In this document: positions 7,577-15,098 of the stretch, in pieces | Numbering within the stretch: position 1 is the first letter of the stretch | Layout: each line of letters opens with the position of its first letter | NCBI GenBank assembly: GCA_009695405.1 | Contig: SIAZ01000007.1 | Coordinates: forward strand, 1-28,813 | Length of the DNA stretch: 28,813 nt | Direction: 5' to 3' | Origin: Pedosphaera sp. | GTDB taxonomy: Bacteria; Verrucomicrobiota; Verrucomicrobiia; Limisphaerales; UBA9464 | The notes under the pieces: generated by a model | Seen by the model: only the letters and a program-made list of their open reading frames with translations | Database searches by the model: none | What the model was told of the DNA's origin: nothing | Position numbers and translations under genes: made by a program

Positions 7577-8024
7577 TGAGACGGACTTAAGTATCGGGGG
7601 AAGGCCTCCCGGTGCAACAGGGTTTTCTGTCCAATTACCGCGTACCACCACCCGCTCATCTGGGAAATTGAACCAAAGAACTGGTTGAGCGTAGGAGGGC
7701 AAACGACTCTGAAATCCGCTCGATTAGTAAGAGGACCTCGACAAATCGACCGAGGATTCCCAACTCAGTGGTGCCTCCTTGCAGATTTCATGGAAACTAC
7801 GTAACCCTCTGATTCCGTGCTTTAATTGAGTCACTTTCGATTTAGATATTTGGCTTGAGGCGGCGATAAATCCCAATAATTGAGCACGTAACTGGCTTCA
7901 GGAGGAACCGCCTTGTTGCGGCTTTTCTTAACTTTACAGATCCATGCTTTCACTTTTTAGTGCATCCAATTTAGAAAAACCGTTGCTTGAACACATAAAT
8001 CTAAGGAGGATCTCTGTTCGGTTT
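7577..8024. other. Gene-free stretch between the unknown gene and tRNA-Pro
   Basis: There is no convincing protein in these 448 bases. Two AGGAGG sequences (7900-7905 and 8004-8009) occur; the first precedes TTG 7913, which opens only a 15-codon frame, and the second has no start codon after it. A weak sigma70-like pair, TTTAGA (7970-7975) and CATAAA (7994-7999) with an 18-base spacer, could drive the tRNA gene; each box matches consensus at four of six positions. A short CCGC/GCGG hairpin followed by TTTTC lies around 7908-7926. Confidence 0.4.
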
Positions 8025-8101
8025 CGGGACGTAGCTCAGCCCGGTAGAGCACTTGGTTTGGGACCAAGACGTCGCAGGTTCAAATCCTGTCGTCCCGACC
8101 A
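8025..8101 (+). tRNA. tRNA-Pro, anticodon TGG, CCA encoded
   Basis: The acceptor arms CGGGACG (8025-8031) and CGTCCCG pair at all seven positions, followed by discriminator A and an encoded CCA ending at 8101. The D-arm is GCTC/GAGC, the anticodon stem CTTGG/CCAAG, and the seven-base loop TTTGGGA places TGG at 8059-8061. The T-arm GCAGG/CCTGT closes a TTCAAAT loop. TGG can read most or all CCN proline codons when U34 is modified. Confidence 0.97.
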
Positions 8102-8265
8102 TTCCTCTCTTTCCTCAGAGTTACTCATCTCAAATCAGCAAACCGACCGGCGTTGCTGTTTTTAACCCGCTCAAAACTAAGGACTTTTCGCCGTTGAATT
8201 CCTAATTCCATCGCGGCAGCTAATTGCAGGCGTGACGAACGGCACAGGTCTGATATTTCGTGGGG

Positions 8266-9177
8266 ATGCTTCTGAAACTTCCTACCAGAGCCCCCGTGGC
8301 TGCATCCCTTCTCGCTCTTCTCCTTGCCCCCGTTTCATTTAGTGCCGAGATCTTTTTTGTTGCGACCCCATTAACCTCGGGCGAATTTACCAAGGGAATT
8401 GAAGGCCCAGCCTGCGATCGCAAAGGAAACATCTACTGCGTGAGCTACCTCGAGTCAGCTAACATTGCTCAAGTTACGCCGAGCGGTCGGACTAAACTCT
8501 TCGTTACCCTCCCCAAAGGTAGCACCGGCAATGGAATTCGCTTCGATCCGAATGGGTCCCTGTTCGTTGCTGATTATACCGGTCATAATATCCTCCGCAT
8601 CGACTCCATCTCAAAGAAAATTACCGTATTCGCTCACCAATCGGCGATGAATCAGCCCAACGATTTGGCCATAGCCTCGGATGGAACCCTGTACGCCAGC
8701 GATCCCAACTGGAAAAACAACACGGGTCAGGTCTGGCGAATTACTCGCGACGGTAAGACTCATTTGGAGGCGGCGGATATGGGTACCTCTAACGGGATTG
8801 AAGTGAGTCCGGACGGCCACCGAGTTTATGTGAATGAAAGCGTTCAAAGAACCATTTGGGTCTTTGAACGCGACAACACTGGGGCATTAAAGAACAAGCG
8901 CGTGTTAAAGAAATTCGATGACTTTGGATTTGACGGAATGCGCTGCGATATCGATGGCAACCTTTATGCAACCCGCCATGGCAAAGGAACGGTCATCAAA
9001 CTTTCGGCGACCGGCGAGGTGCTACGGGAGATTGACGTCCTTGGCCCAAATCCTACCAATATCTGTTTTGGCGGGGAGGACGGTTGTACCGCCTATGTGA
9101 CCGAAGCCAGTGCAATGCGGTTGGTACAATTCCGCGTCGATCGTCCAGGCCTAGAGTGGGCAAGGTGGAAACGATGA
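8266..9177 (+). CDS. Secreted SMP-30/gluconolactonase-type beta-propeller protein
   Basis: The product (303 residues from ATG 8266; GTG 8260 would add two) has a signal peptide, with hydrophobic VAASLLALLLAPVSFSA before AEIFF, so it is probably periplasmic. The mature part is a six-bladed propeller with repeated blade motifs: EGPACDRKGNIYCVSY, NGIRFDPNGSLFVADY, QPNDLAIASDGTLYASD, SNGIEVSPDGHRVYVNE and DGMRCDIDGNLYATRHGKG. The glutamate in EGPACD and the NDLAIASDG and SPDG segments match the metal-binding positions of the SMP-30/gluconolactonase family. Its stop overlaps the dgoK start (ATGA), which makes a sugar-acid lactonase, perhaps a galactonolactonase, the likely role. The export signal is unexpected for the cytosolic step of the pathway. 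A regulatory or structural role is possible; substrate specificity is not readable from sequence. Confidence 0.88.
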   Translation: MLLKLPTRAPVAASLLALLLAPVSFSAEIFFVATPLTSGEFTKGIEGPACDRKGNIYCVSYLESANIAQVTPSGRTKLFVTLPKGSTGNGIRFDPNGSLFVADYTGHNILRIDSISKKITVFAHQSAMNQPNDLAIASDGTLYASDPNWKNNTGQVWRITRDGKTHLEAADMGTSNGIEVSPDGHRVYVNESVQRTIWVFERDNTGALKNKRVLKKFDDFGFDGMRCDIDGNLYATRHGKGTVIKLSATGEVLREIDVLGPNPTNICFGGEDGCTAYVTEASAMRLVQFRVDRPGLEWARWKR

Positions 9178-10082
9178 TCTCCTTCGCCAGTTGCGACTGG
9201 GGAACCTCTACTTTTCGATTACGTCTTCCTCCAGGGGACTGCCCTAGAGAAATTCGTAATCAAAGTGGCGTCGCTAGTTTGGCAAACCGAGGAGGAGACC
9301 GAGCGCAAGGTTTTCGAGATACCCTCAATCAAGCACGAAGTGCCTTGTCTGTCCCAACTGAGATGCCGATATTGATATCAGGGATGGCCAGTTCAAGCCT
9401 CGGTTGGAAAGAACTTCCTTATGCAGAACTCCCTTTCGCTCTCGATGGGAGTGATGCCGTTTGGAGCGACCTTGGGGAACACCTCTACTTAATTTCAGGG
9501 GTCCGAGGTACTACTGACATGATGCGTGGCGAAGAAACCCAAGCGTTAGGAGTAGCCGCACTTCTAGGAAACACGTTGCCAACAGAAGCCACCTTGATTC
9601 TCCCAGGGACCCATTCAAAACATTTAACTTTAAGGAACGCCCAAATATCCGAAATACAGACCTTCATGACTGGGGAGCTTTTTGACCTCCTGAGTCGGCA
9701 TAGTGTCTTGAGACATTCGACGACATCGGATGCCATCTTTGACGCGACTTCATTCCAAGACGGCGTTACAGCGATTCGGACACACTCCTTAATCGCCAAG
9801 TTGTTCCGCGTTCGAACTCGACAGGTCCTCGACCACAAAGATGCCGCGTCGAACACTGCCTTCCTCAGTGGCCTTCTGATTGGTACCGAACTGGCTGAAC
9901 TCGCTGATAATAAACACCCTCTCATCGTGGCTGCAACAGAGCCTCTACTGCGAGCCTATCGGCTCGCGGTCCAAGTTCTTGAAATATCCACTCGAGTACA
10001 GTTTCTCGACGCAGATCAGTTGACAGAACTTGGGCAAGCGGTCCTTCTGCCGCAGATTTTGCGGACCGCTGGATTAGTCTAA
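9174..10082 (+). CDS. dgoK: 2-dehydro-3-deoxygalactonokinase DgoK
   Basis: DgoK phosphorylates 2-keto-3-deoxygalactonate to the 6-phosphate in the De Ley-Doudoroff pathway. The start at ATG 9174 overlaps the upstream stop by four bases (ATGA), with AGGTGG upstream as a ribosome binding site; an upstream ATG at 9084 lies inside the lactonase gene and adds unrelated sequence. The 302-residue protein shows the family blocks: CDWGTSTFRL (7-16) for the phosphate-binding loop, the RGEETQALG region near 118-126, PGTHSK (144-149) and TFMTGELFDLL (163-173). Late residues TAFLSGLLIGTEL match the C-terminal subdomain. Fourteen bases separate it from dgoA. Specificity for the gluconate epimer cannot be excluded. 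Confidence 0.93.
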   Translation: MISFASCDWGTSTFRLRLPPGDCPREIRNQSGVASLANRGGDRAQGFRDTLNQARSALSVPTEMPILISGMASSSLGWKELPYAELPFALDGSDAVWSDLGEHLYLISGVRGTTDMMRGEETQALGVAALLGNTLPTEATLILPGTHSKHLTLRNAQISEIQTFMTGELFDLLSRHSVLRHSTTSDAIFDATSFQDGVTAIRTHSLIAKLFRVRTRQVLDHKDAASNTAFLSGLLIGTELAELADNKHPLIVAATEPLLRAYRLAVQVLEISTRVQFLDADQLTELGQAVLLPQILRTAGLV

Positions 10083-10096
10083 GAAAAAGTTTTGCC

Positions 10097-10738
10097 ATGG
10101 GATCTTCCTTTAACAGAGTTTTGTTCGACCGTTGCCCGATCGTCGGAATCTTGCGCTCTTTTCCCCGAGATCAGTTGGAACAGATGGTGATCGCTGTGAC
10201 GGAAGTTGGAGTGATCAACCTCGAGATTACGCTAAATAGTCTTGGTGCTGAGGATCTGATTCGACTTACCCGCGACCGAGTAGGGGACCAAGGCAATGTC
10301 GGAGCGGGTACAATATTGAACCTCTTTGACCTCGACCGCGCACTGGAGGCGGGGGCTTCCTTTATTGTAACGCCGACCCTAAACCCTGAGGTCCTGCGTG
10401 CTTGCGCGATGAGCGGTGTGCCGGTGATGTCGGGGGCTTTGAGCCCAGGAGAAATTGTCACTGCTTGGGAATTAGGGGCGGATTGGGTCAAAGTCTTTCC
10501 TGCGAATCTCGGCGGCCCCGCTCAGATTCGCGCAATTAAGGCTCCCTTTCCGGACATTCGCCTGATGCCTACCGGCGGAGTCACCGTAGAAACGTTACCC
10601 GCATTTTTGAAAGCAGGTGCTGATGCCTTTGGAGTTGGGAGTCCCTTGTTTGATTCACGCCAAGCCGCTGCAAGCAACTGGGACTGGTTCCGAAAACAAG
10701 CTCAACGTTTTGTCGCTGCCTTTCAAAGCGCCGTTTGA
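10097..10738 (+). CDS. dgoA: 2-dehydro-3-deoxy-6-phosphogalactonate (KDPGal/KDPG) aldolase
   Basis: This class I aldolase splits the product of DgoK into pyruvate and glyceraldehyde 3-phosphate. The 213-residue TIM barrel has the family markers: LEITL with the catalytic glutamate (E43), VGAGTILN (68-75), VTPTLNPEV (91-99), the Schiff-base lysine K132 in WVKVFPA, and LMPTGGV for the phosphate site. Family members act on KDPG (eda) or KDPGal (dgoA); pairing with dgoK favours KDPGal. The gene follows dgoK by 14 bases in the same operon, with no visible ribosome binding site. Its last 16 bases overlap the 3' end of the convergent acyltransferase gene. No galactonate dehydratase or transporter is present in the window, so the operon is incomplete as a pathway. 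Confidence 0.93.
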   Translation: MGSSFNRVLFDRCPIVGILRSFPRDQLEQMVIAVTEVGVINLEITLNSLGAEDLIRLTRDRVGDQGNVGAGTILNLFDLDRALEAGASFIVTPTLNPEVLRACAMSGVPVMSGALSPGEIVTAWELGADWVKVFPANLGGPAQIRAIKAPFPDIRLMPTGGVTVETLPAFLKAGADAFGVGSPLFDSRQAAASNWDWFRKQAQRFVAAFQSAV

Positions 10739-11526
10739 CTCCTCGATTCACTCAAGGGAATCACTTGGAATCTTTCGTTAAAAGGAAGCGCCAGTGCACG
10801 AACCGCACTGTGTAACTCACGTGCTAAAGCCTTGCGGTTCGGGTTAACCCGAGGTTCGCCAAAATGAATGACAGCTTTGATCCGACGCTTCCCAAGAAGA
10901 TTTAAGAAATGAGGTAGAAAGATCATGTCGAGCCAGTAGGCGACCTCGTTTTCAACCGAGCCGTCTTCCAAAGAATAACCAATCCAAGCAGGGGTCACCG
11001 GCCACCCCCGCTCTGCTGCTGGCGCGAGCAAAGAACTTAAAAAAGGCAAAACGCGATCGCCACCTGAGCTGGTGCCTTCTGGGAACATCGTCAGAACAAC
11101 TCCTTGTTCGATGACCTCAACAAATTCCGGTTCAATATCGGCGACGTCCCCACGACGTGACCGATTAACAAAAAGTGCACCGCTCGCTCGAGCAATCTGT
11201 CCAATCAGAGGCCAGCCGCCGACTTCGATTTTTGAAAGAAAGACCATCTCACCTGCTGACGTTAGCGCGAGCATATCGAGATAGCTCAAATGATTGCAGA
11301 CTAGCATTCCTCTCGTCGGGGGGCGACCCCGGCTTTCAACCTCGAGCCCGATGATCGATTGAAGTCGACTGCTCCAGAGCCGGAGCCAACGCGCACGGCG
11401 TCGAGTTAACGGCAGCAAACGTTCAGAGGTCTTAGGGCAAGCCACCGCAACCAGAGCGCAAACGGCTAAGACGAGAAAAAGGATTGAGCTCCAAACTGAG
11501 CGACACGCTGCAGGCAACTGTATCAT
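10723..11526 (-). CDS. olsA: 1-acyl-sn-glycerol-3-phosphate acyltransferase family, likely OlsA
   Basis: This is a PlsC-family membrane acyltransferase of 267 residues. Near the N-terminus a hydrophobic helix (SILFLVLAVCALVAVA) anchors it. The catalytic motif NHxxxxD reads NHLSYLD (H79, D84); block II is ALFVNRSRRGD (117-127) and block III FPEGTSS (148-154). The gene lies five bases downstream of an OlsB-like N-acyltransferase, which favours OlsA, the O-acyltransferase that turns lyso-ornithine lipid into ornithine lipid. It could instead be the general PlsC for phosphatidate. ATG 11526 has no ribosome binding site, and coupling to olsB is likely. The 3' end overlaps dgoA tail to tail by 16 bases, with no terminator between them. 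Confidence 0.85.
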   Translation of the reverse strand: MIQLPAACRSVWSSILFLVLAVCALVAVACPKTSERLLPLTRRRARWLRLWSSRLQSIIGLEVESRGRPPTRGMLVCNHLSYLDMLALTSAGEMVFLSKIEVGGWPLIGQIARASGALFVNRSRRGDVADIEPEFVEVIEQGVVLTMFPEGTSSGGDRVLPFLSSLLAPAAERGWPVTPAWIGYSLEDGSVENEVAYWLDMIFLPHFLNLLGKRRIKAVIHFGEPRVNPNRKALARELHSAVRALALPFNERFQVIPLSESRSQTAL

Positions 11527-11531
11527 AGATG

Positions 11532-12305
11532 TCAGTCGAAGAGTTCAGCTGCCAGCAGGTCCAAATCGAGAACCGTGAGAAAATCAATGGTTCTAAACTC
11601 ACTATCAAGTGCCGGCGGACCGCAAATTTTTGCGCCGAGAGACAAATAGCCGTCCAGCAGACGAGGCAAACGGAACGACTCCATCGACATCTGGTCCATC
11701 GGACATTCGTAAGCGGGCAGTGGCAATGTCCGCCAAGGCTCAGAAGCGAGGTGGGTCCTCATGATCTGCGAATAGGCCGCAGTGCCCATGGCTGGATCCG
11801 TCGTCGGGAGCGAACTGCATCCGACGATATAACGTCCACCTCGTTCACGCCCATAAGTAATAATACTCCGCCACAAAAGGCCGATGACCGCGATATTGCG
11901 ATGTTGGCTATGAACACACGCACGACCGGCCTCAACGGTTTGTAAGAGATGCGATTTGAGAGGATTGAAATCAAATTCGAGCCCACTGTAAAACCCGAGA
12001 TTAGCCTGAGCCATCGAGCCAGTTTGTAAGCGATAGGTGCCAACAATTTCGCCAGTAGTAAGGTCCTCAACCACCAGATGATCGCACACTTCATCGAAAG
12101 GATCACTATCTAGGCAGGTCAGATAGCTCGCATCTAAACCCTCATTCAATTCCACGTTGAAAACTAAAAATCGAAGGGACTGAGCGGCACGAAGGTCGGC
12201 GCGGTCACGGGCGAGCCGGGCACGGTATCGGTCGGAAATTCCACCATAGGCTAAAACGCGTAGACCAAGAGTGGACGATTTGGTGGCTTTGAGCAGTGAA
12301 GTCAT
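11532..12305 (-). CDS. olsB: GNAT-type N-acyltransferase, likely ornithine N-acyltransferase OlsB
   Basis: The 257-residue product (ATG 12305) belongs to the OlsB/Acetyltransf_5 group, related to autoinducer synthases, which transfers a 3-hydroxyacyl chain from acyl carrier protein to the amino group of ornithine. Family features are RFLVFNVELNEGL near the N-terminus, CDHLVVEDLTTGEIVGTYRL, the E-x-GR-x-C-V motif EAGRACVH, then LLWRSIITYGRERGGRYIVGCSS and a late YLSLGAKICGPPALDSEF segment. A TTG at 12428 would add 41 residues without family similarity and is not favoured. With olsA it would make ornithine lipid, a phosphorus-free membrane lipid often made when phosphate is scarce; no Pho-type promoter element can be shown. 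The amino acid accepted could differ from ornithine. Confidence 0.82.
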   Translation of the reverse strand: MTSLLKATKSSTLGLRVLAYGGISDRYRARLARDRADLRAAQSLRFLVFNVELNEGLDASYLTCLDSDPFDEVCDHLVVEDLTTGEIVGTYRLQTGSMAQANLGFYSGLEFDFNPLKSHLLQTVEAGRACVHSQHRNIAVIGLLWRSIITYGRERGGRYIVGCSSLPTTDPAMGTAAYSQIMRTHLASEPWRTLPLPAYECPMDQMSMESFRLPRLLDGYLSLGAKICGPPALDSEFRTIDFLTVLDLDLLAAELFD

Positions 12306-12697
12306 GGGCGTCGCAGCGGGTAGAGGTGTGATTAAACCGACCCCCGTTTCATACCAGATGAATTTCAACTTTGAACAGTTGACAAGTGCAACGTTGACGC
12401 AACGACTGAGTGACGAGAAAACAGCCAAGTGTCCGGCTCACCGACGGACAGAATAAGAAGCGTAAAGTGCGGGCAATCCTCGGCATCAATCCTTTAAACT
12501 AGGAAAGCAATTGCGAAATACTCGGCAACTTTCCGAATGAGTGGGATGCCAGCGGTACGCCTACTTCTGTTTCGCTGAGAAAGTAGCATCGTGGCCCGAA
12601 AATGACCTGATCAACCCTCATCGCCTTTAATCACGGCACTCTCTGAGGAAAGTCTTAGAGGGATGGCCCCCCCTGTCCGAACTTAAAACCCGAGTAA
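12306..12697. other. Gene-free stretch between olsB and the metallopeptidase
   Basis: There is no credible gene in these 392 bases; they contain the olsB upstream region and the 3' flank of the metallopeptidase gene. A hexa-C run with imperfect dyads lies near 12650-12690. I see no clear promoter, terminator or repeat. Confidence 0.4.
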
Positions 12698-13075
12698 TTA
12701 AATCAAACCGCGTTCCTCTAATTGGTCTTCGTCAAGCCCAAGAAAATGCCCGAATTCGTGAAGAAATGTCACACGTACTTCCTCTCGGTAAATTGCCTCT
12801 TCTGCATCGGCGTAGTCCCAAATGTTCTGAAGGAACAAACGAATCTCTCGAGGACTGGATCCCGCCTCCTCGCCGCTGATCCCAACTGGGTCGCCGGTAT
12901 AGAGTCCCAATAAATCTGGGTCCAACCCCTCGCTCAGTAGCGCGTCGTCTGGATAATCTAAGTAAAGAATTGGTAGAGTTAAGGCGAGCGGTTGAAGGTC
13001 CAATGGCAAGGCCCTAATAAGAGCGTCCACCTCATCAGTGGCGATGCGAACAATGTCTTCCCAATAGGTAGCCAT
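12698..13075 (-). CDS. Zinicin-like metallopeptidase family protein
   Basis: This small (125 residues) soluble protein belongs to the zinicin-like metallopeptidase family formerly called DUF1025. The zinc site HExxH is HEFGH (H106, E107, H110), followed by FLGLDEDQLEERGL, whose LGLDEDxLxxRG pattern is diagnostic. Earlier segments, YPDDALLSEG, LLGLYTGDPV and REIRLFLQNI, match the family. Physiological substrates are not known. ATG 13075 is the only good start. It is transcribed away from the ATP synthase operon, and their promoters must share the 160 bases between them. Confidence 0.92.
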   Translation of the reverse strand: MATYWEDIVRIATDEVDALIRALPLDLQPLALTLPILYLDYPDDALLSEGLDPDLLGLYTGDPVGISGEEAGSSPREIRLFLQNIWDYADAEEAIYREEVRVTFLHEFGHFLGLDEDQLEERGLI

Positions 13076-13225
13076 ACAGGCTTCAGAATAGGGAAGAGAA
13101 TGGAGGGTGTCAGCCCTGGTCGCTAAGGACTTTCAATCAAAAAGCACTTGTAAAAAATTTCACAGTTAGACAGTCTTTTCTTCGTCCTTCGACTTAAACC
13201 TTAGTTCAGTTGAGCCGGATTGGCC

Positions 13226-13231
13226 GGGAGG
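13226..13231 (+). promoter_or_regulatory. Ribosome binding site supporting a TTG start for atpB
   Basis: GGGAGG lies four bases before TTG 13236 and 22 bases before ATG 13254. The spacing suits the TTG, so translation of atpB may start there and add six residues. It is one of very few good Shine-Dalgarno sequences in the operon. Confidence 0.55.
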
Positions 13232-13235
13232 TCGG

Positions 13236-14189
13236 TTGTTAACACTCAATTTCATGCGTTGGTATCAAACTTTTTTAGCTGCCGTTGTGCTGATAGGCAT
13301 GCGGTTCACGGCAATGGCCGCAGAAACGGTCCTTGCTGATGGATCCCATGCCACCTTGGAGCATGCGGCAGCAGTGGAACAGGGCCTTCCCTCAGCTGCA
13401 CCGATTCTTTTTAGTATTGGCCCGCTGCCAGTGACCAATTCGATGGTCATGACTTGGGTCGTTTCTCTTCTGTTGGTTGTTGCGGTTCGTATCGGGGTCG
13501 GCAATCTCCAAGCGATCCCTGAGGGGGCACAGAATTTCTGGGAGTGGTTGGTTGAATCTCTGTATAACTTTTTGGAAGGAATTATTGGCTCGGATTTGGT
13601 CAAAAAGACCTTCTGGTTTTTTTCGGCTCTTTTTATCTTTGTGGTGACAACCAATTGGTTCGGTCTGTTGCCGGGTGTCGGCACCATTGGATATGGCGTT
13701 GCGAGCGATCATGGATTCCATGTCACTGACCCTCTTCTAAGGGGCGCTAACGCCGATTTTAATATGACCCTAGCGTTATCGCTGGTTTTCTTCTTTCTTT
13801 GGGTGGTTTGGGCATTACAAGCCAATGGGCCTATTGGGTTAGTGAAGCATCTTTTCGGAGCAAAAGGCGGCTTGGGAGGTTTCATGGGCCTTATTTTGAT
13901 CGTCGTTTTCTTTGCAGTCGGCCTATTGGAGGTCGTTTCTATTATATTCAGGCCTGTTTCCCTTAGCTTCCGGCTCTATGGCAATGTGTTTGCTGGCGAA
14001 AATATGCTCGAGTCAATGACCCTTTTAGGTGGGCCGATCTGGGGATTTCTAACTGCCTTGCCGTTTTATTTCATGGAACTTTTGGTTGGCTTGGTCCAAG
14101 CCTTGGTTTTCATGTTGTTGACGGCGGTTTTCACTCTACTGATCTGTTCGCATGACGAAGATCACTCTGAGGAAAGCTCTCACCACTAA
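13236..14189 (+). CDS. atpB: ATP synthase Fo subunit a
   Basis: Subunit a forms the proton half-channels against the c-ring. The 317-residue protein (from TTG 13236; ATG 13254 is the alternative) has a hydrophobic N-terminal segment, a linker containing the ILFSIGPLPVTNSMVMTWV helix, and the core helices. The essential arginine is in SLSFRLYGNVFAGE (R246), and the later FYFMELLVGLVQALVFMLLTAVFTLL helix carries the conserved E and Q of the exit channel. The NWFGLLPGVGTIG block is also typical. The first ~30 residues resemble a signal sequence ending in AMAAE, as in other a subunits with a cleaved or periplasmic N-terminus. It is the first gene of the operon; no atpI lies upstream. Confidence 0.96.
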   Translation: MLTLNFMRWYQTFLAAVVLIGMRFTAMAAETVLADGSHATLEHAAAVEQGLPSAAPILFSIGPLPVTNSMVMTWVVSLLLVVAVRIGVGNLQAIPEGAQNFWEWLVESLYNFLEGIIGSDLVKKTFWFFSALFIFVVTTNWFGLLPGVGTIGYGVASDHGFHVTDPLLRGANADFNMTLALSLVFFFLWVVWALQANGPIGLVKHLFGAKGGLGGFMGLILIVVFFAVGLLEVVSIIFRPVSLSFRLYGNVFAGENMLESMTLLGGPIWGFLTALPFYFMELLVGLVQALVFMLLTAVFTLLICSHDEDHSEESSHH

Positions 14190-14195
14190 TATTTT

Positions 14196-14230
14196 GATCG
14201 TCAGACGGTAGCAAGTCTGCCGGGGCGATC
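14196..14230 (+). promoter_or_regulatory. Stem-loop between atpB and atpE
   Basis: GATCG (14196-14200) pairs with CGATC (14226-14230), and inside it CAGAC (14202-14206) pairs with GTCTG (14215-14219). There is no T-run, so it is not a terminator. It ends 26 bases before the atpE start. Structures ahead of atpE raise its translation or protect its mRNA in other bacteria; that role here is inferred. Confidence 0.55.
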
Positions 14231-14256
14231 AGGTAACAAAAAAAGCTAAGATCATC

Positions 14257-14466
14257 ATGATGCTCGCAGAAATATCTGGTAATGTACACGTTGCAGGCGC
14301 CACGTTAGGGGCCGCCATCGGGGTAGGTTTAATTGGTAAAGGCGCCGCGGAAGCGGTCGGTCGCAACCCGGGTGCGGCTACCAAAATCCTAGTTCAAGCG
14401 ATCCTCAGCACGGCTTTCGCCGAGGGAATCGTGTTCTTCGCCATGTTCCTTTGGAACGGTAAGTAG
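14257..14466 (+). CDS. atpE: ATP synthase Fo subunit c
   Basis: This is the 69-residue hairpin subunit of the rotor ring. Helix 1 carries the glycine/alanine packing motif (GAAIGVGLIGKGAAEA), the loop is GRNPGA with the conserved R-x-P, and helix 2 carries the ion-binding carboxylate E56 in STAFAEGIVFFAMF. At the positions where sodium-binding rings have glutamine and serine, this protein has V23 and G57, so it should carry protons. Two adjacent ATG codons (14257, 14260) are possible starts, and no ribosome binding site is seen. Stem-loops lie on both sides of the gene, which may help it reach the higher copy number that the ring needs. Confidence 0.96.
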   Translation: MMLAEISGNVHVAGATLGAAIGVGLIGKGAAEAVGRNPGAATKILVQAILSTAFAEGIVFFAMFLWNGK

Positions 14467-14473
14467 TCCCTAC

Positions 14474-14497
14474 GGCGCGAGATTAACCTCTCGCGCC
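14474..14497 (+). promoter_or_regulatory. Strong hairpin between atpE and atpF
   Basis: GGCGCGAGA (14474-14482) pairs at all nine positions with TCTCGCGCC (14489-14497) around a six-base loop. The following bases are pyrimidine-rich (TTCCCTTTACTC) but not a clean T-run. It may end some transcripts after atpE or block 3'-to-5' decay, either of which would raise atpE mRNA over the distal genes. Confidence 0.7.
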
Positions 14498-14527
14498 TTC
14501 CCTTTACTCTTTCCCCTTTCTCTAAAG

Positions 14528-15070
14528 ATGAGCCCGCTTCTTATACTTGCTGCCGCTGATGCTGGTCCGATCGGTCAGATCGCCAAGACTTTTGGGGCCA
14601 ACGTTCCGGCGTTGATCGCCAACACGATCAGTTTTGTTTTGGTTGCTTTGGTCCTGAAGAAGTGGGCAATCGGTCCGATCCAAGCCACTCTTGAGGACCG
14701 CCGGAGAACGATCGCTTTAGGCTTGTCCAATGCCGCTCAAGCCAAAAGCGAATTGGCCGGCGCTCAACAGAAGTCTCAAGAATTGCTCGTCGCCACAGGC
14801 CTCCAGACAACTCGTATCATTGAAGAAGCTCGAGTTGCTGCCGCCAAACTCACCGAAGTAGAGATCCAACGAGCCGTTACGGCAGCAGCAGATATCATTG
14901 CTAAAGCAAAACAGGCCAATGAAGAGGAACTCAATCGGATGCGCTTGGAACTGCGCAAAGAAGTGGGACGGTTGGTGGTTGCCGCAAGTATTCAAGTTAC
15001 GGGCAAAATGCTAACGGCCGAAGATCGTCAACGACTCGCGCAGGAGACACAGCAGCAATTCAGCGCCTAA
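14528..15070 (+). CDS. atpF: ATP synthase Fo subunit b
   Basis: Subunit b is the peripheral stalk that ties Fo to F1. The protein has 180 residues: one membrane helix near the N-terminus (VPALIANTISFVLVALVL), then WAIGPIQATLEDRRRTI, and a long alanine- and charge-rich coiled coil. The C-terminal part LRKEVGRLVVAASIQVTGKML is the segment that contacts delta. A hydrophilic N-terminal portion of about 25 residues precedes the membrane helix, as in several PVC and Bacteroidota homologues. There is no second b or b' gene. No ribosome binding site is visible; it starts 30 bases after the GGCGCGAGA hairpin. Confidence 0.95.
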   Translation: MSPLLILAAADAGPIGQIAKTFGANVPALIANTISFVLVALVLKKWAIGPIQATLEDRRRTIALGLSNAAQAKSELAGAQQKSQELLVATGLQTTRIIEEARVAAAKLTEVEIQRAVTAAADIIAKAKQANEEELNRMRLELRKEVGRLVVAASIQVTGKMLTAEDRQRLAQETQQQFSA

Positions 15071-15098
15071 AACTCTTCGCTAAGTCACTGTCATTAAG

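Noticed and set aside
7900..8010. Two AGGAGG sequences suggesting small proteins before tRNA-Pro
   Set aside because: The first opens only 15 codons from TTG 7913; the second has no start codon at a workable distance.
9084..9173. Longer dgoK start at ATG 9084
   Set aside because: The extra 30 codons lie inside the lactonase gene and have no kinase similarity; ATG 9174 fits the ATGA overlap and the CDWGTS motif.
12306..12428. 41-residue N-terminal extension of OlsB from TTG 12428
   Set aside because: No family similarity and no ribosome binding site; the internal ATG at 12305 gives a usual length.
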